Assembly (NCBI RefSeq): GCF_003473485.1
Contig: NC_053044.1
Span: 34,848,091-34,912,090 of the forward strand
DNA: 64,000 nt
Reading direction: 5' to 3'
DNA from: Medicago truncatula
Taxonomy: Eukaryota > Streptophyta > Magnoliopsida > Fabales > Fabaceae
Position numbers and translations under genes: made by a program. Under the pieces are notes generated by a model. It was not told the DNA's origin, ran no database searches, and saw only the letters and a program-made list of their open reading frames with translations. Shown here piece after piece: positions 24,394 to 34,517 of the stretch. The number at the start of each line of letters is the position of its first letter. Positions within the stretch are counted from its first letter, which is position 1.

Positions 24394-25880
24394 CAAAAAT
24401 TCTAAAACATTACTAACTTTAAAGTTTTATTTATATTATAAATAAAATCAATGTAAAATAGTTTTACATCGACATCCATGATCATATTGTATTATGTCAA
24501 ATCATCATAAAGGTATTTAGTAATTAATTGTATGATATAACAAATCTATATGCATACAAAGTTATCTTGCGCTCGCTAGATATCCGAAGATATGTTTCGA
24601 TATGTTGCAAAATAAGGCTAGGAACACACTCTCGATTAGAGACACACGTTTTATTTATTTTAAAACATCAAAAATTTGAATTGTTCATAACCAAAATCGA
24701 GGCAAAAGGCATCACATTGCTTGAGGCATTTCTTCTCAAACCCAACAAGTAAATGTGAATTTATTATCAATTTGTGTTTGTTGAAGTTAAGGGTTGATTA
24801 CATGTTGAGCAAGTATAATTAATTTAACATTAGTTTAGAAAAATATAGTAATTAGATTTATTTAGGTATCGTTTACATAGATATTTAGTTGTCACTTGTG
24901 AAATGCGGTTTTAAAATTTTATTTAGTATTGTAAAATTAAGTTTTTGTGCTCTAAGTGTTTGACAAAATGTTTAAATGATAATGAATTTAAGTTTTTGTA
25001 TTTTCTTATTGGTTGTTATTGATATGGTTGATGATGTTGGCAGAATGAGATATGGTGGTAGAGAGGCCTTGCGTAGTTTGGTTCGTATAGAGTGTGCATT
25101 TAAGTAATCTTCCGGTGACTATTAGTGTAGAATGGGCAAATATCCTCTAAATGCCACTCGTTAAGACATTGTCACAAAAACACCACTTGTCTCATGATAT
25201 CAAGTGAGGTGTATACGAAAGAGTTTCATAGTCCCTCGGTAGTTATAATTTTATTTTCATGTTTTTTGCTAATGAACACGATATTGGTTTCTGGAAAGGT
25301 ACAATTGTTTACGAATGATGTATTTTGGATACATACATTTGTGTGTGGATATTTATTTTGAGATTTAATACCATTATGGTTTATATTGAACTTGTCTCTC
25401 AATATTATATTGACTTTATGTCTTGGTTTATATGACCATTGTGACATCGTGTCTTGGTTTATATGTCCGTTGTTTATGAATCATGAATACCTATGTCATG
25501 AAAAACGGTTAAAGAATCAATATATCGACCAATCCAAAGTTATCTTCTGATGAACTTTGAAATCAAACTGGAATATAACGAAAGTTAGATCTGATGTTTG
25601 TATTTTCCACGTTATATGCTTATTGCAAGATAACTTCCGTTTTCAACAAATCCGTTGTATTTTTTATCAGAAGCTATCTTCCAATACTATCGGAACATAA
25701 CTTCTAATGGATATTATTTTAGGTTTTGTAGAGGGCATGTGTGAGCATAATTGGTAGGGGGTGCAAAAGAGCAATTTCCTAAAATTTAATTAGATTTTAA
25801 TTGGGCCTTCATCTTAGGCCTATTTTTTTTTTTACACAACAAAACGTATAACGAAATAAAATAACATTTTCGACGAAGGG
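24394..25880. other. intergenic, no gene recognised
   Basis: AT-rich sequence without recognisable coding or RNA features. Repeated words gtgtcttggtttatatg near 25415-25470 indicate small local duplication. Confidence 0.4.
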
Positions 25881-26371
25881 TTTCACAAAACCAGTGAGAA
25901 ATCACGAGAGAGAGGAAGAGAGAAAAATCATCTAGATTTTTCTCTAGCTTTGAGAAGTTACAACGCACAAAATTCACATTTCAATTCAAATGCAGCACCA
26001 TTGTTCCTGAAGCTCAGGTATTCTCTCTTAACTCTTTCAACCCTTTTCCTTTTCCATTTTCTTATTTTTTTTCCCCAAAATTTTTCACACTGTTGTTATA
26101 CATGTTAATTTCAAGCATAATTGTTAGTACTAATTCAATGTTTTTGATTAATCTCTCAATTGTATACCCTTTATCACTTTAATTTCTGCTATCTTCGCAA
26201 ATTGCATGTGCATGCCTTTAAACCTTAGGTTTTATGAATTATGGCACCCTGTTCCGTTTAAGTCTGAATTTCTATTTATTTATCGAATTTTTATTATTTA
26301 TTTAATAAAAAGGAATTTTTTAGGTGATGGGTTATTCTAGTCTTTAGTGTAAGTGATTTATTTTTGGTTTA

Positions 26372-26612
26372 GATATGATTTAAGTACATGCAATTATAGT
26401 GTTTTTTTTTTAATTTTAGTTTTGTAAGATTTTTGTTTGGATTTAGTCCTGTTAGCTTATTGGATCATGTGGGTGATTTTATTGGGTCCCGTATGGCGTC
26501 AAGGATTAAAAGTAACCGTTTTTTAATTTGCGGGGACTGAATCTAAACAATTTTTTTTTTACAGGACTAAAACTAAAAAACACTAATTGCGGGGACTAAA
26601 TCATATTTAAAC
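26372..26612. mobile_element. foldback element ('gggactaaat' family)
   Basis: Left end atatgatttaagtacatgc with ttttagttttgtaag inside. The right part reads acaggactaaaactaaaa and gcggggactaaatcatattt, the inverse of the left. Non-coding palindromic element about 240 bp long. Confidence 0.5.
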
Positions 26613-26749
26613 ATTTAGTTTTCATGTTCATAGTTATTGCTGATTATATATTATGATAGTAATCTAGAGAAGGATGGTATTTGTTGTATCAAGGCTCTAA
26701 GTTGCAGTTGAAGTCGTGTTGTGATACACTGATACTTGATATCGCATTG

Positions 26750-27231
26750 AATGGCCGTTGGATGCAGTCGACACGATCTCAATCATGGTTGCGTTGCGTA
26801 GATGCATCAAAAACTTTAATGGTGTGGCCCAGATTGTGGCCGCCAATCTCTTTAAAACCCTAGCTGCTGCAAGCTTGATTGACTTTTTCTCAAGTTATAT
26901 TGTTTGCATTGAATGGCTGTTGAATGCAGTCGACGCGATCTCAATCATGGTTGTGTTGCGTAGATGCATCAAAAACTTTATGCCGTGGCCCAGATTGTGG
27001 CTGCGAACCTCTTTAAAACCCTAGCTGCTACGAGCTTGATTGACTTTTTCTCAAATTATCTTGTTTGTATTGAATGGCTGTCGAATGCAGTCTACGCAAT
27101 CTCAATCATGGTTGCGTTGCGTAGATGCATCAAAAACTTTAATGCTGTGGCCCAGATTGTGGCCACCAACCTCTTTAGAACCCCAGCTGCTACGAGCTTG
27201 ATTGACTTTTTCTCAAATTATCTTGTTTGGG
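26750..27231 (+). repeat. three tandem copies of a ~162-bp unit
   Basis: Units start at 26750, 26912 and 27073 (spacings 162 and 161) with aatggcygttgaatgcagtc, then atctcaatcatggttgcg, gatgcatcaaaaacttta, cccagattgtgg, and end ttgactttttctcaa. The copies are roughly 90% alike by eye. Because 162 is 54 codons, copies 1 and 2 share an open plus-strand frame (ISIMVALRRCIKNFN); a one-base loss in copy 2 shifts copy 3. No known protein was recognised. Confidence 0.85.
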
Positions 27232-27351
27232 GTGGGTTTGGTAGGGATACAATGAAATATTTGGCAGGCCTTTGTAAAATGGGATCTAATTGAAATTTTA
27301 TGTTGGTTTGCATGAAATGTTTGGCAGGACATTTTTCATCGTATAAGATCA

Positions 27352-29533
27352 ATGATGTCTACCTCACCTTCAAAAGCCAATTGGAACCCTGCATTCCATA
27401 AGATCTTTGTTGAGTTATGTGTCAAAGAAGTGTTGAAGGCGAATGAGCCTGGGATGCGGCTTACCAAGGAAGCTTGGAAGAACATTGTTGGATCCTTTTA
27501 TGAAAAGACTGGAGTGGAGTACGACAAAAAACAATTCAAGAATCACTATGATTCCACCAGGAAACTATGGAAGGTCTGGGATAAGTTGACTCGTGATAGT
27601 GACATGAAATGGGATCCAAAAACTAGAAAGTTTGGTGCTTCTGAAGAAGACTGGTGCGATTATATAAAGGTATTGGTAATTATTATTACTCGTCCAAGAT
27701 GGTAGGAGATTTTCATGGTTCCAGATAAATAATTATGAAGCCTTTTTAATTTTTGCAGGAAAACCCAGAAGCTGCACAGTTTCAGTCTAACGAAATCCAG
27801 TTTAAAGATGAATTGGATATCATCTTTGATGGAGAAATGCCTCCTGAAGAAATTAAAAAATCAATACGTCTGAAGTGGCAGGATAATGCTCTAGCCACAT
27901 CTGTGCAGGGAAGAACACGCGGGAGGAAGCGCAAGTGTGTTATTAAATATGAATTAGAGACTTCCGAACTGGCCAATTCTCCGCCAACTCCAAAAGCCTC
28001 GTGGACACCTGCATACCATAAAATATTTGTTGACTTATGCCTTGAAGAAACTTTGAAGGGGAACAAAGCCGGGTCACATTTTAGCAAGGAGGGCTGGAAG
28101 AATATTATGGGATACTTTTATGCAAAGACCGGTGTGAGATATGACAAAAGACAAATTAAGAATCACTATGATTTCACCAGAAAACAGTGGAAAATCTGGG
28201 TTAAGTTGATTGGTGATGATAACATGAAATGGGACCCAAAGACCAATACATTTGATGCTTCAGAGGAAGACTGGCTTGATTATCTAAAGGTATGAAGGTT
28301 TATTCATTCAATTTATTGAGAGATTCTCTTCATGTTTGAGACTAATAACAATTAAGTCATTTTGTTACAGGAAAACCCAGAAGCTGCACAATTCCGCTTT
28401 AAGGAAATCCCATTTCCCGAAAAATTGGATATCATCTATGCTGAAAGTATACAAACTGGGGAAATGCAACCTTCAACCAGTAGTGAGAGACAGAATGATG
28501 ATTCAGCAGCTACACCTCCTTTACCTCCTTTACGTGTAGAGCGAGGGAAGAAACATAAGAGTATTAATGAGGATTTTGACTTTAAGAATGCTATTGTGAT
28601 GAATGCTACACCAATCAGATCAATTGCAAGTGAGCAAAGCATGCCACGCTCATCTCATCCCAAGGTCAAAGCCAACTGGACCCCTTCATTGCACAAGACC
28701 TTTATTGATCTATGTCTGCAGGAGACATTGAATGGAAATAAGCCTGGGACACATTTTACCAAGGAAGGTTGGAAGAATATTATAGATTCATTTTATTTGA
28801 AATCTGGTTTCAATTATGGTAGATTACAATTTAAGAATCACTGGGATAATACAAAGGAACAATGGAGAGCTTGGTCTAAGCTTGTTGGCACTAGTTACAT
28901 GAAATGGGATCCATCTAACAGTACATTTGAGGCTAGTGAAGCAGATTGGACTAAATATTTAAAGGTATGTTAAATTACCAAATGCACTTACTTTATTATG
29001 TTCATTTGACAGTTTGCGAATCTTAAGGAGATTCCTGATTTCCCCCCGCTACTCATTTGGTATAGGCAAACCCAGAAGCTGCCCAGTTTCGCTATAAGGC
29101 ACTACCATTAGCCGATGCATTGGAAACTCTCTTTAATGGTACTACTGCTACAGGGGAGACTCAACCTGCTCTGGAACACAGGAAAAGCGATGACAGCGTC
29201 AATACTTTGCCTTCACACCCAAAAGAACCAGATGTAACCAGCTTAGATGAGAAGACTGCATCTCTTGGTGATGCTGTCGCATCAAGAAATGGCGTGACTA
29301 TTCAAAAGAATGCCTTCCCAATTTCGTGTGCTGAAGGCAAACGTAGTTATAGCATTGGTGAATGCATTGAATGCCTTGATGGAATGGAAGACGTAGAGCA
29401 AGGAAGTGACCTCTATTTGTTTGCTTTAGATGTGTTCCTTAGGCAGGAACATAGGGAAATTTTTCTCCAGTTGAAAAAGCCTAATCTGAGGATCTCATGG
29501 TTGCAGCGGCTTCAGTCTGTTGGTCAAGCTTAA
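27352..29533 (+). CDS. protein with three Myb/SANT-like DNA-binding modules
   Basis: Member of the plant Myb/SANT-like family (Myb_DNA-bind_3 type, as in LIMYB-related proteins), putative nuclear DNA-binding regulators. Coding exons: 27352-27669, 27759-28289, 28371-28964, 29066-29533; 636 residues; every internal junction is phase 0. SANT-like modules lie at about residues 8-106, 186-283 and 383-481, each with W.P..HK.F..LC..E, F/LTKEGWKNI, F....Q.KNH.D.T...W..W and MKWDP....F.ASE.DW..Y. Exons 3, 4 and 5 all open with (E/A)NPEAAQF, so the unit 'linker plus SANT domain' was multiplied exon by exon. A basic stretch GRTRGRKRK (about 157-165) may be a nuclear localisation signal. The C-terminal 155 residues lack a fourth SANT domain and end in a Leu-rich helix as in family members. 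The first ATG of two (27352 and 27355) is arbitrary. Target DNA is unknown. Confidence 0.88.
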
Positions 29534-29560
29534 GTCTAGCCTTTTGTCATACATTCATCG

Positions 29561-29643
29561 CCATCACAGTCACCATCACCATCACCATCACCATCACCAC
29601 CACCACCACCATCACCATCACCACCACCACTACCACCATCATG
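29561..29643. repeat. (CACCAT)n/(CAC)n microsatellite, 3' UTR
   Basis: About 80 bp of cac and cat triplets starting 28 bp after the SANT-like stop codon. A stop separates it from the coding sequence, so it is probably untranslated although one frame would read poly-His. Confidence 0.85.
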
Positions 29644-30395
29644 TTGTTTTTATTTAATAATTATACTTTCTAGTTCTGCATATATTAAGTGATTAGTTAT
29701 TGGTCTGTTCCTTGCATTAAGTGTTCAGTTATTGGTCTGTTCCTTGCATGATGATGATATTGTGGTAAGCTAACTTGGAAGCTTAGAAATGTGTATTGTG
29801 GATTTTCTCTTCCCTTCCCTGGTTTTGCAAACCTCTGTAATCTTGTACTGTTTAATGTTATTTTGTTGCGACTGCTTTATAATGTATGAGGTTTTTACTC
29901 TGTCAGATAGAGTTATTCACAGTCTGATTATTTCATAATTGAACATGCAGTTAGAGTCCTTATTTACTCTCTCCATGTTAACCGTTTTCTTCCAAACAGA
30001 AGAAAAATTTAAGATGGTTAAACAAAAGTGTCTTAATAGGGAAACCATGCCATGGCAACTGGTTGATTCCCAAACGTTTATTGGACCACTGAAGTTTCAT
30101 TTTCAATATTCCAAATTGCAGTTCCTTGTTCTTGGCATACAACTTTGTTTTCTAACAAGAAAATATTTAATTACATGGTATCTCACACATCGATTTAGAA
30201 AGATGGGTGACAACATGGTAAAATCTAAAGACACCTCTAGCAGGTTTGAGAATTATGCTGATCCCTCAATTACATACTGAATTGTATGTAGTGTTGATGT
30301 TATAAGTATAACAAAATACAGATCTAGTTTCTAATAAAAAGAACCCTAAGTAAGTAAAAGCCATTATGTCTTCCTGATGGATGTAAATCATGAAA
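29644..30395. other. 3' region between convergent genes
   Basis: Separates the plus-strand SANT-like gene from the minus-strand acid phosphatase gene. The word agtgttcagttattggtctg is repeated in part at 29688-29745. An open frame of 113 codons at 29939-30280 has no recognisable domain and is not called. Confidence 0.4.
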
Positions 30396-32204
30396 CTAAT
30401 GTCCAGTATCTATACTCTCTATTTGATGTTCAAACTTGTCACATACAAGGCCTGGAAGCAGAAAATTTCGTATTCGAGTATCTGGAGCGCTCAACGCATC
30501 CAAATGGCTACTTATAATACTTTTTATATGGAAACCCTTCTTCTGTATCATACTTCTTTGCCTAGAAAAGTACTCATCCCCTTTGGTAGAGTCTGAATCT
30601 TCTGCTCTGAAAAAATGCAGAACATTGACAGTTAAAGATTCAGTTATCATATCAATCTTTTGGCAAAGGTAAATATAAGTTTTTGTAAAAAAGCATAGTT
30701 AAGGTATTTGCTTGGACATTATCTTGGAGATATAAAGGGAACATAGTCATCATACCTCATCATCAAGGAAGACCAACTTCTAAATCCTGCAGAAACAAGA
30801 TGATTAATGGTGACATTTTGGTTTATTTCAGACTCTCTTGATAGCAAAATTATAGACCATCCATCAGTTTGAAGGTTCATGTATAATCTTAAAACAAACA
30901 TGAGCTTTACATTCTTTGCCTCTTTCATACAGTTGCTAATGCTGTCATTATGAAACCTACACGAAAAGAAACTCTTTGTTAGGTTTTTATCAATACCATA
31001 CAATGTAGATTGTAATCAAGTTGGAAAAACTACATAAATGATGCTATCAAATAACCATAACTATACATCTGTAAAATGTTGCAAGTTGGTGCAACAAGTC
31101 ACTAATGAATAAAACTAAACTCCACCAGTGTGGTCAATCGCTGAGCGCGGAATATAGCAGTTTATCCGAATTTCGCTATGCTATAAGTTATAGCGGTTCT
31201 ATAGCTGTTATTTGACAACACTTTGAACTAAATAACTATCACAAAACATTAACTATTTGTTCAAATTCCACCTAGCTATAATCATGATTTGACAATACTA
31301 GAATCCACAGCACCAGTTGTTTCTCATGTGAGCACATTCCTATATTTACACCATCCTATATCAAGGAGCATTAGTTGCAAGGGATTACCTATGATACAAA
31401 TTGGAAGAATAAGGATTTGAATGAATAATGTCATCTATGTCCAACAACACCACATCCAGACCATTGTCCGAAGGTCTCATACTCTTGAAGTAATCAATAA
31501 TCATAGACACAACTATATTCAAGTCTCGGGCATAATAACCTCCTTTGATATAATGTATAGCCAGATCTCTACATATATTTGGAAGATCATATCCTTCTAA
31601 GTTATTGATCTCAGCATGCAGAGAATGCACGCTGCAATAACTGTAGTAATCATTTATGTTCAGAAGTTCAATAACTCCAGTACTTTTACTTTGACATGAT
31701 TGCAGCATAATCGTCAACGAAACCAGCAAAGTAATCAATAAAACTCCAAGAGTGACAAGTGAAGCAAAAAATATTGTTGCTGTAAGAGATGTCATGTAGA
31801 ATCCTGATTCTATCCCATAATGGCTTGATGATGTATCTGTGAAGAACACACAAAGAAAAGTTACAATTCGTAAGTGCCATTGATAACAGTGTTTTAAAAA
31901 GCAAACCGGACAGTTCAATCGGTTGAACCATGAACCAACACCGTCTATAATTCAGTAATTTGAGAAGTTCGACCGCAGTTTGTTCTGGTTATAGAAGTTT
32001 AAACCAGTTGAAGCATAATCCAGAGGTCTCGTTGGTTCAATGTCTAGTTCGATTTTTAAAATATCTATACTGCATTAATCTAACTAACTTCTCTGCAATA
32101 AACTTAGATTATAAATTCATAATGTTTTGTCCTGACATACCAGAATCATCTGAAAGACTAGCTGCAGCGTACTGCTGCTCCATTTGATGCGCATAAGCAG
32201 ACAT
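30396..32204 (-). CDS. HAD subfamily IIIB acid-phosphatase-like membrane protein
   Basis: Plant protein of the class B (HAD IIIB) acid phosphatase / vegetative storage protein relatives, most like Arabidopsis At2g39920. Exons: 32141-32204, 31389-31836, 30756-30956, 30396-30606; phases join cleanly; 307 residues. The N-terminus MSAYAHQMEQQYAAASLSDD is followed by one membrane helix (about 39-66, LTATIFFASLVTLGVLLITL...), which would anchor it with the catalytic part beyond the membrane. The catalytic motif 1 region reads DVVLLDIDDI, with Asp154 and Asp156 kept but Ile instead of the usual Thr after DxD. The later block WSIILLSRESE matches the motif 2 region, and NVTINHLVSAGFRSWSSLMM follows. 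The last exon has YFSRQRSMIQKKG and ISSHLDALSAP. Activity is uncertain because of the altered motif 1. Introns contain foldback elements. Confidence 0.88.
31889..32062. mobile_element. 'accgg' foldback MITE in phosphatase intron 1
   Basis: Left end gtgttttaaaaagcaaaccg and right end tagttcgatttttaaaatat are inverted relatives, with paired inner words ttcaatcggttgaaccatg and aaaccagttgaag. It resembles a common legume MITE whose consensus is rich in gaaccggttcgaac. Non-coding. Confidence 0.5.
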
Positions 32205-32404
32205 AGTTTCAAGCTATAATCTATAATAATTCAACAAAGATTTGGTCATCATTAAAAACAACATGGTTTGCAAAATTACAATTTGGTTCAAATTTAAGAA
32301 CAGGATGAAATAAAACAAAAAATCCAGTTAGAAATTTAACTATGGTTGCTGAGAGAGTGAGAAAAAAATTACCTGAGAAAGACATTAATGAGCCACAAAA
32401 CAAA

Positions 32405-33273
32405 ATGTGGGAGATAACATGGTGATGGATATTTCACTAGAATGCATGAGAGTATATATATTTTGCAATTGTTTGTTGTGTGAGTCACTCTCCAAAGGAA
32501 GCTTCCTTCGTTTTTTAAGTGCCTTTCCTTTTTTATCATGTGTGTCTACACATCGTTAGTTTTGTCAAATGTCAAATTTTTTGAGGTCAGCATATAAAAC
32601 ATTTAGTCATAGACATTGTTGTGACATCTCAAAAGGATGAGGTAAGATTTTTGAAAAGTAAAAAGTTAATAAAATGTAGAACTATTTTTGTGAAGAGTAA
32701 TAATTCAGTTATGTGGTTAGAGTTTGTTGATAATTAGTTAGTTGGTTTGTTAGTTAGTTAAGTTTCAAAGTGCTGTATAAAGAGTCTTTCTAATATTTTT
32801 TTTTTTTTAAATATGATTCTTTGTCAGATTTTACTCCTGTTTCACATTCAATACTTTTTAGAACTTATAGTATTGAAAGCCACACATTTTAAATGTCAAA
32901 AAATGGAGAATTGTGACTTGTAATCAATTGAGCATCAATTTTATTAGTACCTGACTAGTAAGAGCTCCAAATCAATAATTTTGCTATAAATCTTCGTTGA
33001 TATAGATCAATAGTTTTGGTCTAGATTTGTTTTTAAATATTCTTACAAAGAAATTTACATGCTTTACCAACACTTTTCCTTAACTATTCCCAAACAATTT
33101 AACAAATACTACTTTGAAGTAATATTTTTAAGCTAAAAATTATTCATAAAAAATGAGAAAAAAAATATAAATATGGGGGACATAGACCAAATAGAGGAAT
33201 GCTATGAAGTAACTTAACTTGCTTTTGTATTTCTTTTTATGGCTCATATTCATTTGTCCCTAACTTCACAATT
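32405..33273. other. divergent intergenic region, left part
   Basis: Upstream of the phosphatase gene. AT-rich with gttagt repeats near 32735-32765. No gene or clear element was recognised here. Confidence 0.4.
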
Positions 33274-33765
33274 GAGTTAAATATGTTTTTAGTCCTTATA
33301 AATATATCAATTTTTAATTTTAGATTCTCTAAAAAATTTCTTCGACTTTTAATCCCCTAAAAGTTATCTATCACCGCTTTTGGTCTCTAATTTTAAATCA
33401 ACCTTCAAATTTTTGAATGAAATTTTGCAGAAATGTGTAGAATATCAAAAACAACATTATAACTTTTTAACAAAACATGATTTAAATATGAATTTTTAAA
33501 CGTAAAAAATATAAAATTCAAATTTAATTCATGTTTTGTTAAAAAAATTCCATTTTTTTAGAGAGATTGTTATGATGTTCTACATATTTATGCAAAATTG
33601 TATTCAAAACTATGAAAGCTACACATGAGTTGACTTAAAAGTATGGACCAAAAGTGGTGATAGAAAATTTTTTAGGAATTAAAAGTCGAAGAAAAAGAAA
33701 AAATTTAGAGGGACTAAAACGAAAAAAGTTGATATATTTATAGGAAATAAAAATAAATTTAATCA
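33274..33765. mobile_element. Mutator-like foldback element, diverged copy
   Basis: About 490-bp palindromic element, left end gagttaaatatgtttttagtcc, right end tatatttataggaaataaaa then ataaatttaatc. The central arms tttaacaaaacatga and tcatgttttgttaa pair. It is the same family as the better copy at 46377-46846, but the ends are more diverged and the flanks show no matching 9-bp duplication, so it is older. Confidence 0.6.
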
Positions 33766-33836
33766 AACAAAATAAATCTCCTTGTTGTAAATAAAAATAA
33801 CATATAGAAATAAATTATTTGAGTTTTATTTTTCTA

Positions 33837-34062
33837 GGGTTAGATATGTTTTGGCCCCATTAAATATACAAACTTTTAGTTTTAGCCCCCTAAAAAATTT
33901 GTTAGACTTTTAGTCCCTCAAAACTTTTTCATAGTTTTAGTCCCTACTTTTTAGTCAATTTATGTCTAGTCTTCATATTTTTTTAATGAAATTTTCCAAA
34001 AATATGTAGAATATTATGACAATCTCTTCCAAAAAAAAATTAGAATTTTTTAATAAAACATG
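33837..34062. mobile_element. half copy of the same foldback element
   Basis: Left half only: gggttagatatgttttggcc, tttttagtcaatttatgtc, tttaatgaaattttccaaaa, ending at ataaaacatgaaac where the palindrome centre would be. It lies 70 bp from the full copy at 33274-33765. Confidence 0.6.
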
Positions 34063-34517
34063 AAACTATAATGGTCCCTATATATTTAAGATTTTGCATA
34101 TTGGTCCCTAATTTCATATTTTTAGCTTTGCTTTCACTTCCAAAATCCAAATTACATTTGACTACACACTCTTCTCTATAGTTCTAAGTGCCTCTAACAA
34201 GTGAAACTATAATACAAAACACTTGATACTTAAAACAACAGTCACAAACTATCAAATATTGGTGATAGCATCCCCCCACCATATCTCTTCCTATACAAGA
34301 CCATAGCACAACCACATAAATACTTGTGATGCCAAATATTTCATACCTCAAAATGCAGTTTCATTAGCCTATCTACTCATCACATGCCACATGTCACTAC
34401 ATGCATAATTAGCCACATATCTATAATTGCTATATCTCATTCCCACTCTCTTTTTTTCAATGCAATAACAAAACAACATCCTCATCAAAACTTTTCAACA
34501 TAATTTTTTTTTCAGCC

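Larger units (their letters stand above)
25881..27351 (+). other. putative 5' untranslated exon and intron 1 of the SANT-like gene
   Basis: A likely non-coding first exon ends at 26018 (cctgaagctcag before gtattctc) and a likely acceptor is ttggcag at 27321-27327, putting the ATG at 27352 in exon 2. The assignment is inferred from splice-like sites only. The putative first exon contains a short ATG...TGA frame. The presumed intron carries a foldback element and a tandem repeat, listed separately. Confidence 0.45.

Noticed and set aside
28436-28642. Open frames antisense to SANT-like exons
   Set aside because: Shadows of the plus-strand exons, which have conserved motifs and splice sites.
29939-30280. 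Plus-strand open frame of 113 codons between the SANT-like and phosphatase genes
   Set aside because: No family similarity or splice context; lies in the 3' region of two convergent genes.
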